This document shows positions 1 through 13,192 of a stretch of 64,000 nucleotides of DNA, one piece after another (position 1 is the stretch's first letter; each line of letters begins with the position of its first letter). The stretch is from Streptomyces pseudovenezuelae (lineage in GTDB: Bacteria > Actinomycetota > Actinomycetes > Streptomycetales > Streptomycetaceae): assembly GCF_029892565.1 (NCBI RefSeq), contig NZ_JARXVH010000007.1:310001-374000 (forward strand), read 5' to 3'. A model generated the notes under the pieces. It saw nothing but the letters and a program-made list of their open reading frames with translations. It did not search any database and was not told the origin of the DNA. A program made the translations under genes and the position numbers.

Positions 1-872
1 TCGTCGATCCGCAGGCCCAACTCCCGTTGGCCCATCAGCCAGGCCATGCCGAGGATGCCCCACAGGAGCAGGTCCTGGCCGAAGCGGTGCATGAGGTAGA
101 GGGCGAGGCCGGCGATGAAGTACCAGGCGCCCTCGGGGTTGGCGATCAGCTCCAGGAGGTGGAACTTGGCGACCGGCGCGAGCATCGCCGCGGCGCCCCA
201 CACGCAGCAGAAGAGGACGACCTTGCGGTAGGTCAGACCGGTGGCGACCACGACCAGGAAGAGGAGGTAGAAGCGGAGCTCCGACCAGAGGGTCCAGTAG
301 ACGCCGTCGACGTTTCCTACCTTCGAACCCGCCTGCAGCATCGTGAAGTTGAGGAGTATGTCTCGCGGCCGCATGCGGTCCCAGACACCCGGCAGGGCGA
401 CGAGTACGGCTGTCGTGAAGGCGATGGCGAACCAGTAGGCCGGGTAGAGCCGCATCACGCGCGAGGTGAAGAACTGCCTCGGGGTGCGGCCCCAGCAGGA
501 CATACAGATCACGAAGCCGCTGATGACGAAGAAGATCTCTACGCCGATCCAGCCGTAGGTCGCGACATGGAACACCGTCGGCATGATGTCGGACACCGGC
601 CGGCCCCAGATGGCGTTGTGCGGCTGGTTCACGCGGTACGTGCCGACGTAGTGGTGCAGGGCCACCATCAGCGCGGCGACCAGGCGGATGCCGTCGATGG
701 CGTACAGGCGCGGGCGTTCACGTCGGACGGGGGCGCTCGGGGTGCTGGGGCGCGGGCCCGGCCGTACCGTCCGCAGCGGCTGCGTGGGCCGGTCGTCCAG
801 CTGTGGCAGCGGCTCTCGGCGCCCGCCCTTGCCGCCGGTGACGATCAACGATCCGCTGTGCGCCTCACGCAT
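1..872 (-). CDS. Acyltransferase 3 (OafA/YrhL-like) membrane protein, 3' end outside window
   Basis: Partial gene, about 290 codons visible; the C-terminus lies beyond position 1. After a Pro/Arg-rich cytoplasmic tail of about 55 residues the reading is RLYAIDGIRLVAALMVALHH, then GWIGVEIFFVISGFVICMS and RVMRLYPAYWFAI, the typical signature of the acyltransferase 3 family. Later segments (YWTLWSELRFYLLF and several hydrophobic helices) fit a 10-helix membrane enzyme that O-acylates a sugar or cell-surface glycan; the substrate cannot be told. The start is the ATG at 872, because an upstream in-frame alternative is closed by a stop. It faces the end of tuf. The 873-1180 gap holds only the tuf terminator and presumably this gene's upstream promoter. 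Confidence 0.85.
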   Translation of the reverse strand, partial: MREAHSGSLIVTGGKGGRREPLPQLDDRPTQPLRTVRPGPRPSTPSAPVRRERPRLYAIDGIRLVAALMVALHHYVGTYRVNQPHNAIWGRPVSDIMPTVFHVATYGWIGVEIFFVISGFVICMSCWGRTPRQFFTSRVMRLYPAYWFAIAFTTAVLVALPGVWDRMRPRDILLNFTMLQAGSKVGNVDGVYWTLWSELRFYLLFLVVVATGLTYRKVVLFCCVWGAAAMLAPVAKFHLLELIANPEGAWYFIAGLALYLMHRFGQDLLLWGILGMAWLMGQRELGLRID

Positions 873-1104
873 CAGACTCCAGCCATCCCCTGTGTGCGTC
901 CTGGCCCCGCCGGCCCCACGAGCCCTCCACGCTAGGCCGTCACAACCACCCCACAGCGAACAGACAAGAACATTCGGTGCAGGGGCCGCGCGGAATTGGC
1001 CCAACCCTCAATGGGGCGCCGCACAAGGTTTTCCAAGACTTCACCCAGGAGTCGTCGCCATGGCCCAGGGCGGCTCAGGACCGAGGGAATCCGGCAGGAC
1101 GACG

Positions 1105-1140
1105 AAAAGGCCCGTACGACCGAAGTCGTACGAGCCTTTT
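1105..1140 (-). terminator. Terminator of the str operon (after tuf)
   Basis: A 16-bp stem with one mismatch (AAAAGGCCCGTACGAC / GTCGTACGAGCCTTTT) and a 4-base loop lies 40 bases past the tuf stop codon. Read on the minus strand it ends in CCTTTT, so it is a good intrinsic terminator, and its symmetry could also stop rightward transcripts. Confidence 0.85.
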
Positions 1141-1180
1141 CAGGAGCTCGCGTTGGAGCTACCAGGTCAGATCAACGGAA

Positions 1181-2374
<1,194 letters not shown>

Positions 2375-2544
2375 TGGGTCCTCCTGTGGAGTGGTTCTGG
2401 TACGCCTTACTCATCGGCGCCAGGTGATCTTTGCTGGGATGCCGCCCGCCGGGGTTCATTCCGGGCTGCGACGATTTCTCGTCCCTTTGCCGGTCGAAAG
2501 CCCCGGCGGTCGGTGTCAAGCCTAAAGCGTGTAAACGGGGTGTG

Positions 2545-4674
2545 TTACTCGCCCTTGGCCTTCGCGATGATCTCCTCGGCGACGTTCCGCGGAACCTCGG
2601 CGTAGGAGTCGAACTGCATCGAGTAGCTTGCGCGACCCGAGGTCTTGCTGCGGAGGTCGCCGACGTAGCCGAACATCTCCGAGAGGGGCACGAGGCCCTT
2701 CACGACGCGGGCACCGGCACGCTCCTCCATGGCCTGGATCTGGCCACGGCGGGAGTTGATGTCGCCGATGACCTCACCCATGTAGTCCTCGGGCGTGGTG
2801 ACCTCGACGGCCATCATCGGCTCAAGGAGCACGGGGCTGGCCTTGCGGGCGGCCTCCTTGAAGGCCTGCGAGCCGGCGATCTTGAACGCGAGCTCGGAGG
2901 AGTCGACCTCGTGGTAGGCACCGTCGAGCAGCGTGATGCGGACACCCGTCATCTCGTACCCGGCGAGGATGCCGAACTGCATGGCCTCCTGCGCACCGGC
3001 GTCCACCGAAGGGATGTACTCCCTCGGGATACGGCCACCGGTGACCTTGTTCACGAACTCGTACGCCGGGCCGTCGGACTCGGTGATCGGCTCGATCGCG
3101 ATCTGCACCTTGGCGAACTGACCGGTACCACCGGTCTGCTTCTTGTGGGTGTAGTCCACGCGCTCGACGGCCTTGCGGATCGTCTCGCGGTAGGCGACCT
3201 GCGGCTTGCCGACGTTGGCCTCGACCCGGAACTCGCGCTTCATACGGTCGACCAGCACCTCGAGGTGCAGCTCGCCCATACCGCCGAGGATGGTCTGGCC
3301 GGTCTCCTCGTCCGAGTGGACGTGGAAGGACGGGTCCTCCTCCGCGAGACGCTGGATGGCCACACCCAGCTTCTCCTGGTCACCCTTGGACTTGGGCTCG
3401 ATGGCGACCTGGATGACCGGCGCCGGGAAGTCCATGGACTCCAGGATGACCGGCTGCTTGTCGTCGCACAGCGTCTCACCGGTGGTGGTCTGCTTCAGGC
3501 CCATGACGGCGACGATGTCGCCGGCGCCCACCGCCTCGATCTCCTCACGCTTGTTCGCGTGCATGCGGTAGATCTTGCCGATGCGCTCCTTCTTGCCCTT
3601 GACGGAGTTCAGCACCGCGGTGCCAGTCTCCAGGCGGCCCGAGTAGACCCGGACGAAGGTGAGCTTGCCCAGGTGCGGGTCGCTCATGATCTTGAAGGCA
3701 AGCGCGGACAGCGGCTCGTCCACGGACGGCTTGCGCTTGACGACGACCTCGGGGTCCTTGACGTCGTGGCCTTCGATGGCCTCGACGTCCAGGGGGGTCG
3801 GCAGGTAGCGCACGACCGCGTCGAGCAGGGGCTGGACGCCCTTGTTCTTGAACGCGGTACCGCAGAACACCGGGGTGACCGTGATGCCGTCGGACTTGCC
3901 GGACGCGATGGTGATGCGACGGATCGCGGCGTACAACTGCTCCTCGGTGGGCTCCTGGCCCTCCAGGAACAGCTCCATGACCTCGTCGTCGTTCTCCGCG
4001 ACGGCCTCGACCAGCTTGCCGCGGTACTCCTCGGCGGCCTCGACGTGCGTTGCCGGGATGTCGACGACGTCGTACATCTCGCCCTTCGCCGCCTCGGCGG
4101 ACCACACGAGCGCCTTCATGCGGACCAGGTCCACAACGCCCTTGAAGTCCATCTCGGCACCGATCGGAAGCTGCATGATCAGCGGCACCGCACCGAGGCG
4201 GTCCTTGATCATGTCGACGCAGCGGTGGAACTCCGCGCCGGTCCGGTCGAGCTTGTTCACGAAGCAGATGCGCGGCACGCCGTAACGGTCGGCCTGACGC
4301 CACACCGTCTCGGACTGCGGCTCGACACCGGCCACGCCGTCGAACACGGTGACGGCACCGTCGAGGACGCGGAGCGAACGCTCCACCTCGACGGTGAAGT
4401 CGACGTGCCCGGGGGTGTCGATGATGTTGATCGTGTAGTCGTCGTCCTCAAGCGGCCAGTGACAGGTGGTGGCAGCAGAGGTGATCGTGATGCCACGCTC
4501 CTGCTCCTGCTCCATCCAGTCCATGGTGGCAGCGCCGTCGTGGACTTCACCGATCTTGTAGCTGACGCCGGTGTAGAAGAGGATCCGCTCGGTGGTGGTC
4601 GTCTTGCCCGCGTCGATGTGGGCCATGATCCCGATGTTGCGGACCTTGGCCAGGTCAAGTGAAGTAGTAGCCAT
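2545..4674 (-). CDS. fusA: Translation elongation factor G
   Basis: 709-aa ribosomal translocase GTPase. The P-loop is AHIDAGKTTTTER near residue 18, then DTPGHVDFT and NKLD, followed by domains II-V; the C-terminal part ends ASYSMQFDSYAEVPRNVAEEI, as in bacterial EF-G. It lies between rpsG (39 bases away) and tuf on the minus strand, as part of the str operon, so it should be co-transcribed from the rpsL promoter. The length is normal and there is no sign of a second, FusB- or EF-G2-type copy in this window. Confidence 0.99.
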   Translation of the reverse strand: MATTSLDLAKVRNIGIMAHIDAGKTTTTERILFYTGVSYKIGEVHDGAATMDWMEQEQERGITITSAATTCHWPLEDDDYTINIIDTPGHVDFTVEVERSLRVLDGAVTVFDGVAGVEPQSETVWRQADRYGVPRICFVNKLDRTGAEFHRCVDMIKDRLGAVPLIMQLPIGAEMDFKGVVDLVRMKALVWSAEAAKGEMYDVVDIPATHVEAAEEYRGKLVEAVAENDDEVMELFLEGQEPTEEQLYAAIRRITIASGKSDGITVTPVFCGTAFKNKGVQPLLDAVVRYLPTPLDVEAIEGHDVKDPEVVVKRKPSVDEPLSALAFKIMSDPHLGKLTFVRVYSGRLETGTAVLNSVKGKKERIGKIYRMHANKREEIEAVGAGDIVAVMGLKQTTTGETLCDDKQPVILESMDFPAPVIQVAIEPKSKGDQEKLGVAIQRLAEEDPSFHVHSDEETGQTILGGMGELHLEVLVDRMKREFRVEANVGKPQVAYRETIRKAVERVDYTHKKQTGGTGQFAKVQIAIEPITESDGPAYEFVNKVTGGRIPREYIPSVDAGAQEAMQFGILAGYEMTGVRITLLDGAYHEVDSSELAFKIAGSQAFKEAARKASPVLLEPMMAVEVTTPEDYMGEVIGDINSRRGQIQAMEERAGARVVKGLVPLSEMFGYVGDLRSKTSGRASYSMQFDSYAEVPRNVAEEIIAKAKGE

Positions 4675-4713
4675 AAGGCTTCGGTCTTCTCTCGGTCTCG
4701 ATGTGGGTAGCGA

Positions 4714-5184
4714 CTACCAGCGGTAGTGCGCGAAGGCCTTGTTGGACTCGGCCATCTTGTGCGTGTCCTCGCGCTTCTTGACGGCCGCGCCGAGGCCGTT
4801 CGAAGCGTCGAGAAGCTCGTTGAGCAGACGCTCGGTCATGGTCTTCTCGCGACGGGCGCGGGAGTAACCGACCAGCCAGCGCAGCGCGAGCGTGTTGGCG
4901 CGACCGGGCTTGACCTCGATCGGCACCTGGTACGTCGCACCACCGACACGGCGGGACTTGACCTCAAGCGTGGGCTTGATGTTCTCCAGCGCGCGCTTCA
5001 GCGTGATGACCGGGTCGTTGCTGGTCTTCTCGCGCAGGCCCTCCATGGCGCCGTACACGATGCGCTCGGCGGTGGAGCGCTTGCCGTTCAGCAGCACCTT
5101 GTTGATCAGGGAGGTGACAAGAGGAGAACCGTAGACCGGGTCGATGATGACCGGGCGCTTCGGGGCGGGGCCCTTACGAGGCAT
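4714..5184 (-). CDS. rpsG: Ribosomal protein S7
   Basis: 156-aa small-subunit protein that nucleates assembly of the 30S head and binds the 3' domain of 16S rRNA. It begins MPRKGPAPKRPVIIDPVYGS and ends HKMAESNKAFAHYRW, characteristic of bacterial S7. It starts 3 bases after the rpsL stop codon, so translation is probably coupled, and is followed by fusA. No odd features. Confidence 0.99.
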   Translation of the reverse strand: MPRKGPAPKRPVIIDPVYGSPLVTSLINKVLLNGKRSTAERIVYGAMEGLREKTSNDPVITLKRALENIKPTLEVKSRRVGGATYQVPIEVKPGRANTLALRWLVGYSRARREKTMTERLLNELLDASNGLGAAVKKREDTHKMAESNKAFAHYRW

Positions 5185-5187
5185 TTT

Positions 5188-5559
5188 CTACTTCTCCTTC
5201 TTGGCGCCGTAGCGGCTGCGGGCCTGCTTGCGGTTCTTGACACCCTGGGTGTCAAGGGAACCGCGGATGATCTTGTAGCGAACACCGGGCAGGTCCTTCA
5301 CACGACCGCCACGCACGAGCACGATGGAGTGCTCCTGCAGGTTGTGTCCCTCACCCGGAATGTAAGCGGTGACTTCGATCCCGCTGGTCAGACGCACACG
5401 CGCGACCTTACGCAGGGCCGAGTTCGGCTTCTTCGGGGTGGTCGTGAACACACGCGTGCAGACACCACGACGCTGAGGGGAACCCTCGAGTGCGGGCGTC
5501 TTGTTCTTCTCGACCTTGTCCTGCCGGCCCTTCCGGACCAGCTGCTGGATCGTAGGCAC
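5188..5559 (-). CDS. rpsL: Ribosomal protein S12
   Basis: 123-aa decoding-centre protein. The GTG at 5559 is taken as start: it gives the conserved VPTIQQLVRKGRQDK beginning and has GGAG five bases upstream. The open frame continues upstream only through non-conserved sequence. The two streptomycin-determining segments are wild type: TTTPKKPNSALRK (Lys43 region) and GGRVKDLPGVRY (Lys88 region), so no streptomycin-resistance mutation of the usual kind is present. First gene of the str operon, with a leader of about 185 bases after the promoter at 5753-5781. Confidence 0.98.
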   Translation of the reverse strand: MPTIQQLVRKGRQDKVEKNKTPALEGSPQRRGVCTRVFTTTPKKPNSALRKVARVRLTSGIEVTAYIPGEGHNLQEHSIVLVRGGRVKDLPGVRYKIIRGSLDTQGVKNRKQARSRYGAKKEK

Positions 5560-5752
5560 TACTTCTCCGGTTTCTGTGTGCCGAATGGTGAAGCTAACCT
5601 GGAACGTCGCCGACCCACGCGGTCGGGTGTGTCGAATACTGCAGACTTCCGCCGCCAGGCAGTAAGAGCGCAGATTGCGGTGGCCGCTCACGGCCCAGGT
5701 ACGGTTCGAAGGCACGCACGAGGGCCAGGGCACACCCCAGGCACAAGGTCCG

Positions 5753-5781
5753 AGGGTACCTAGCTCATACGCTGCGGTCAA
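5753..5781 (-). promoter_or_regulatory. Probable rpsL (str operon) promoter
   Basis: On the minus strand TTGACC (-35, 5776-5781) is followed after exactly 17 bases by TACCCT (-10, 5753-5758). This fits the Streptomyces housekeeping sigma HrdB pattern (TTGACn / TAnnnT). It lies about 190 bases before rpsL in the otherwise gene-free 5560-5924 interval. Confidence 0.7.
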
Positions 5782-5924
5782 AACAAATGGACGGCACCAA
5801 CAGTGCCGGGCCTCCGGTGTCAAGCCCCTACGCCGCAGTGGATCTTCGATTTCACATTCCGTACACGCCACAACACCGCCCGACAGCCCTCACCAGGACA
5901 CCCGTGACGGTCGTCACCCAGACG

Positions 5925-6596
5925 TCATCCGGTCGTGACACCCACCAGGATCAACAGCGTCAGGATCAGCGCCCACCCGGCCGTGGACAGCCAGCCGAGG
6001 ACGAGCCCGGTCAGCGCGAGCCCGTCGCCCGCCTCCCCGGTCCGCCGGATCTCCGTACGCGCCGTGTGCCCGAGCACCACCGCGGGAATCCCGGTCAGCC
6101 CGAAGGTCGGCAGACACAGCACCCCGCAGATGGCGGCCCCGACCGCCTTGCCGTTCGTCCGCGGCACCGGCTCGGGCAGAAACATCCGCGGTACGGCGGT
6201 GACGGGCGCCGGCTGCGGTACGGGACCCAGCGGCAGGTCGGCCACCAGCAGGGCCAGCTCCCCGACGGTACGGGCCGCGTACACCCGCTCCACCCGCCGG
6301 TCGAACTCCCCCTTCTCCAGCCGCCCCTCCCCGTACCCCGCCCTGAGCACGTCCACGGCCCGCTCACGGTCGGCGTGCGAGGCGAGCATGGCCGGGGCGG
6401 CGTGGGCCTGCCAGGGCTGAGGGGCGGGAGCGCCCGCGCCCGGCCACGGCTGGAGGTAGGGCTGCGGGTGCGGCTGGGGCTGAAGGTGCGGTTGGGACGT
6501 CGGCCGCGACACGTCTCTCCCCTGCGTGTCGTACGGCACACCGTTCACCGACGACTCGTCCTTGTCCTGCCAGGGCTGCCACGACGGTTGCGACAC
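5925..6596 (-). CDS. DUF1707 plus DUF4190 membrane protein
   Basis: 223 aa. A Pro/Gln-rich N-terminus (about 1-68) is followed by a DUF1707 domain (ASHADRERAVDVLRAGYGEGRLEKGEFDRRVERVYAART, about 72-122). The C-terminal part is DUF4190-like, with two hydrophobic segments around a short hydrophilic loop (about 150-170 and 198-220). Such proteins are common, function-unknown membrane proteins of actinobacteria. It points the same way as rpsL, 365 bases upstream of it, but the strong rpsL promoter between them suggests separate transcription. No catalytic motif seen. Confidence 0.8.
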   Translation of the reverse strand: MSQPSWQPWQDKDESSVNGVPYDTQGRDVSRPTSQPHLQPQPHPQPYLQPWPGAGAPAPQPWQAHAAPAMLASHADRERAVDVLRAGYGEGRLEKGEFDRRVERVYAARTVGELALLVADLPLGPVPQPAPVTAVPRMFLPEPVPRTNGKAVGAAICGVLCLPTFGLTGIPAVVLGHTARTEIRRTGEAGDGLALTGLVLGWLSTAGWALILTLLILVGVTTG

Positions 6597-6683
6597 CGAG
6601 CACCTCCAGAACCCCCCGAGGTCCCTCCATGATGCGGCACCGGACGCCTTTGCCGTTAGGTGTACGGCGATACAGGCTCCGGT

Positions 6684-6899
6684 TCAGCGCGTCCGACGGC
6701 CCGCGCCACGCGCCGCGCGTTCGGCCGCGAAGACGTCCTCCAGCCGAAAGAGCTGCGCCCGCCCCGCCCGCCCGGCCGCCTGAAGCCGACCGAGCTGGAC
6801 CCACTTGCGGATGGTCGCGGGCGCGACCCCGACCTCCCGCGCGGCGAGCGGACCGGGCACGAGCGTGGGCGGCCGGGCCATCGGCCGATACGCCGTCAT
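6684..6899 (-). CDS. Small helix-turn-helix (MerR/excisionase-type) DNA-binding protein
   Basis: 71 aa from the ATG at 6899 (MTAYRPMARPP...). The core LAAREVGVAPATIRKWVQLGRLQAAGRAGRAQLFRLEDVF is a classic winged-helix DNA-binding fold of the MerR/Xis kind. The start overlaps the stop of the upstream gene (ATGA, 6896-6899), implying translational coupling, so the longer frame starting at 6959 is unlikely. Target and role are unknown; the pair is probably one transcription unit. Confidence 0.7.
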   Translation of the reverse strand: MTAYRPMARPPTLVPGPLAAREVGVAPATIRKWVQLGRLQAAGRAGRAQLFRLEDVFAAERAARGAGRRTR

Positions 6900-7516
6900 C
6901 GGGCGTCCTCTTCTCCGTCGGCGGCCAGGCGCTCCCACTCCCCCGCGCCCTCGTCCCAACTGTGCCGGTGGCCGGGGTCGTCATGACAGCCGCAGTCCGC
7001 GTCCGAGCAGCGGCAGGCGGGGTTGACGCACAGGACGGCGCCCCGGCCAGGGAACGCCCGCAGCGAGACGGAGTCGCACCAGGGGCAGCGCCCGGCGATC
7101 CGTACGACGGTCTCGGCGTCCCCCAGCGCACGGGCGCACCGCCGGGCCAGTCGCCGGCTCTCGTCGCGCACGTGCGCGGCCAGCACGGGGTCGGCGGCGA
7201 TGCCGTCGAGGAGCGAGGCGATACGCCGCAGCCGCTCGGGCACGGAGGCGCGGGGCGGGCGGGGCAGACCGAGGCGGGCGCGCACGGCCTCCTCCAGTTC
7301 GACCACGCCGTCCGTGATGTCACGGAGGGCGTCGGAGACATGGACGCGGATCGGGGCGGTGCCGTGGCCGGTTGGCGGCGGGGAGGTGGGACGGGGGGTC
7401 GGCGCGGTGCGGCCGGCGGCTAATTCCGCCACCAGCTCGGGCAGTTGCTGGAGCAGCTGGCCGATCCAGCGGGCGGCCTGGGCGGCGGGAGGGGGTGTCT
7501 GGGCGGCCGGCGACAT
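6896..7516 (-). CDS. Conserved hypothetical protein with cysteine-rich C-terminus
   Basis: 206 aa, not assigned to a named family. The N-terminal half is Ala/Pro-rich and helical (IGQLLQQLPELVAEL...), the middle is helical (VELEEAVRARLGLPR), and the C-terminal part has CPWC, then CVNPACRC and CGC followed by His-rich HDDPGHRHSW, which looks like a zinc-ribbon-type metal site. It is coupled to the downstream HTH gene and diverges from the regulator at 7712. The operator-like sites between them suggest it belongs to that regulator's regulon. Confidence 0.7.
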   Translation of the reverse strand: MSPAAQTPPPAAQAARWIGQLLQQLPELVAELAAGRTAPTPRPTSPPPTGHGTAPIRVHVSDALRDITDGVVELEEAVRARLGLPRPPRASVPERLRRIASLLDGIAADPVLAAHVRDESRRLARRCARALGDAETVVRIAGRCPWCDSVSLRAFPGRGAVLCVNPACRCSDADCGCHDDPGHRHSWDEGAGEWERLAADGEEDAR

Positions 7517-7565
7517 GGGCCTCTCTCTCGGTCGGGGTGGGGGTGAAGGGGCCGTCTACCCTGAC

Positions 7566-7589
7566 AGATTGCGCGTGCGCACGCAATCT
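7566..7589. promoter_or_regulatory. Operator-like inverted repeat, site 1
   Basis: Perfect 8-bp arms AGATTGCG / CGCAATCT separated by 8 bases; core pattern TTGCG-N8-CGCAA. It lies 50 bases upstream of the 206-aa gene start. The same pattern recurs at 7640-7657 and 8165-8182, bracketing the HTH regulator gene. Confidence 0.65.
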
Positions 7590-7627
7590 ACTTCCCGCCA
7601 CACTCCCTCACCGGGCTCACCGGGCCC

Positions 7628-7657
7628 TATACTCATTGCTTGCACGAACGCACGTAA
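7628..7657 (+). promoter_or_regulatory. Probable promoter -10 with operator site 2 for the HTH regulator gene
   Basis: TATACT (7628-7633) is a good -10 with no clear -35. The expected transcription start near 7640 coincides with a degenerate copy of the operator, TTGCA-N8-CGTAA (7640-7657). A wider inverted pair, TTGCTTGC (7636-7643) and GCAAGCAA (7668-7675), encloses it. The layout fits autorepression. Confidence 0.5.
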
Positions 7658-7711
7658 TACCGCGCGCGCAAGCAAACTGGACACACCCCTCCTAGGGAAG
7701 CGAGCAGACAG

Positions 7712-8155
7712 ATGACCAGTCCGGATCTGGACGCGTTCGCCACATGGGTCGAGGGCCTGATGCGCGACCGCGACTACGACATCGACAGTCCGCGCGGCGG
7801 CGGCAAGTCGCGGATCGCGGACGAGGCGGGCGTGCACCGCGCCGCCGTCACCCGCCTGCTGCAACGCCAGAGCATGCCTGACCTGGAGACCACGCGCCGA
7901 CTCGCCCGCGTGCTCGGGGTGCCGGTCCGCGACATGCTCATCCGCTCCGGCCGGCTGACCGCCGAGGAACTGGCCGACCCGCACGAGCGGGTCCCCCCGA
8001 CTCCGGGCGCGGAATCCGGCCGCCGGCCCACGCCCGCGGAGGTCGCGGATCTCCTGGGCGTACCGGCCGACCGGCGGGACATGTTCGTGCGGGTGGTCGA
8101 GCAGTTCCTGCCGGACGAGACGCGGGGCGAGGGCGGGACCCTCGCGGCCGACTGA
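7712..8155 (+). CDS. Helix-turn-helix (XRE-type) transcriptional regulator
   Basis: 147 aa. The helix-turn-helix spans about residues 30-72 (KSRIADEAGVHRAAVTRLLQ...PDLETTRRLARVLGVPVRDML), and a second helical part (RRPTPAEVADLLGVPADRRDMFVRVVEQFL) is probably for dimerisation. It is divergent from the 7516-6684 pair. Three copies of a TTGCG-N8-CGCAA motif flank it on both sides, so it probably controls itself, the divergent pair and the following genes. AGGGAAGCG upstream of the ATG is a plausible ribosome site. Confidence 0.85.
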   Translation: MTSPDLDAFATWVEGLMRDRDYDIDSPRGGGKSRIADEAGVHRAAVTRLLQRQSMPDLETTRRLARVLGVPVRDMLIRSGRLTAEELADPHERVPPTPGAESGRRPTPAEVADLLGVPADRRDMFVRVVEQFLPDETRGEGGTLAAD

Positions 8156-8164
8156 CCCCACTAA

Positions 8165-8182
8165 TTGCGACCGCGCTCGCAA
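8165..8182. promoter_or_regulatory. Operator-like inverted repeat, site 3
   Basis: TTGCG-N8-CGCAA, the same arms and spacing as 7569-7586, placed 9 bases after the regulator's stop and 240 bases upstream of the next gene on the plus strand. Confidence 0.6.
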
Positions 8183-8404
8183 CCTGTCACACTTGACGCC
8201 ACGGCGGAGCTGTACCCGACACCGGGTCGGCCCGCCGTTTCGCATGCGCCCGGCGATCCGCAGGGCCGAACAGAAGGGAGGTCACCGCTTCCGTTTCACC
8301 CCCGCGCGGGCACGCGGGTGGAGTACTCTGCGAACAGCTATCGCTCATACGTTCGAATCGAACAGAGCGAGGGTCCGCACGGTACGGAGGGATACGAGGG
8401 CCTC

Positions 8405-8734
8405 ATGACCAGGGACGACGACACGGAACGGGACGAGACCGACGAGGCCGGGGCAAGCGCCGAGCTACGACGGGCCCTTGCCGCCCACCTCAAGGGCCGC
8501 CCGATTCCGCCGGACCTGGTGATCACCACGCGGACGGAGATCGAGCGGCGGGAGTTCACCGCGTACGGCCAGGGCTGGCGGGACCGCGGCGAACACGACG
8601 AGCGCCGCAGGGCCGAGGCGACGGCACAGCCGAGGACCCGCCGCACCAGCCCCGCCGACGCGACCGTCCTCCCCTTCCCGCCCCTCTCCGGCCCGCAACC
8701 GGCCCGCCCGCACCCGGACACCGAACGGCCCTGA
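8405..8734 (+). CDS. Hypothetical acidic/charged protein
   Basis: 109 aa from the ATG at 8405 (MTRDDDTERDETDEAG...). No family recognised. It has an acidic N-terminus, a helical middle (SAELRRALAAHLKGRPIPPDLVITTRTEIERREFTAYGQGWRDRGEHDE) and a Pro-rich tail. The reading frame is open well upstream, but the sequence there is not protein-like. A 13-base palindrome GTTCGAATCGAAC (8351-8363) and a TACTCT box (8324-8329) lie upstream and may be its control region. Probably real because of the codon pattern; function unknown. Confidence 0.6.
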   Translation: MTRDDDTERDETDEAGASAELRRALAAHLKGRPIPPDLVITTRTEIERREFTAYGQGWRDRGEHDERRRAEATAQPRTRRTSPADATVLPFPPLSGPQPARPHPDTERP

Positions 8735-8837
8735 AGCGGGCCTGAGGCAGCCCCGACAAGGCCGCGAGACGGCCCCCAGGAACCGTTCCCCTCCCCGTCC
8801 CCCGTACCCGAACAGATCCCCAAGGAGATGACGCAAC

Positions 8838-9131
8838 GTGGGCCCCGCCAACTCGCGGAACCAGGCCGGCACCGACCCTGACCCGAACGACTCCCTCGCC
8901 GTCGCGCTGGAGCTGGAGCGCCTGCGCGGCACCCTGGACTCCCGCCTCGCCCGGGTCGACGGCTCGCTCGCGCTCCTGGTCCAGCGCTGCGACCAGACCG
9001 ACAAGGAGCTCGCCGACCACGAGCGGCGCGTCGAGTCGCTGGAACGCTCCCGCTGGCCCCTCGCCAGCATCGGCGTCCTGGCCGCGATCGCCACCGCGGC
9101 CGTGACCTTCGTACAGCTCACCGCCCGCTGA
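8838..9131 (+). CDS. Small coiled-coil protein with C-terminal membrane anchor
   Basis: 97 aa, GTG start with AAGGAG ten bases upstream. Residues about 22-72 form a charged heptad-rich coiled coil (LELERLRGTLDSRLARVDGSLALL...DKELADHERRVESLERSR), followed by one hydrophobic helix (ASIGVLAAIATAAVTFVQL) at the C-terminus. This is the layout of a tail-anchored membrane protein. Convergent with rpoC, sharing the terminator at 9138-9178. Function unknown. Confidence 0.75.
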   Translation: MGPANSRNQAGTDPDPNDSLAVALELERLRGTLDSRLARVDGSLALLVQRCDQTDKELADHERRVESLERSRWPLASIGVLAAIATAAVTFVQLTAR

Positions 9132-9137
9132 CATGCC

Positions 9138-9178
9138 GAAGGGCGGCCACCCCGCGCGAAGCGAGGTGACCGCCCTTC
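9138..9178. terminator. Bidirectional terminator between the 97-aa gene and rpoC
   Basis: Stem GAAGGGCGG-x-CACC / GGTG-x-CCGCCCTTC, starting 6 bases after one stop codon and ending 14 bases before the rpoC stop codon (9193). Symmetric, so it can serve both strands. Confidence 0.8.
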
Positions 9179-9192
9179 AGCAGACGTACGCC

Positions 9193-13092
<3,900 letters not shown>

Positions 13093-13150
13093 TATGCGTC
13101 AATCCCTCTCAGGGTTGTAAGTCATGGGGTCTGATACGGGGGTCCAGGGG

Positions 13151-13185
13151 CCGGCCGAAGATTCCTCACCAGGACCTTCGGCCGG
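13151..13185 (-). other. Hairpin in the rpoB-rpoC spacer
   Basis: CCGGCCGAAG / CTTCGGCCGG, a 10-bp perfect stem with a 15-base loop, starting 8 bases past the rpoB stop codon. There is no T-run, so it is more likely an mRNA-processing or stability hairpin than a terminator. Confidence 0.6.
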
Positions 13186-13192
13186 ACTCCCG

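Noticed and set aside
2514..2519. tuf promoter at the TTGACA in the fusA-tuf spacer
   Set aside because: No acceptable -10 at 16-19 bases; noted only in the tuf entry.
5188..5559. Streptomycin-resistance allele of rpsL
   Set aside because: Lys43 and Lys88 regions are wild type.
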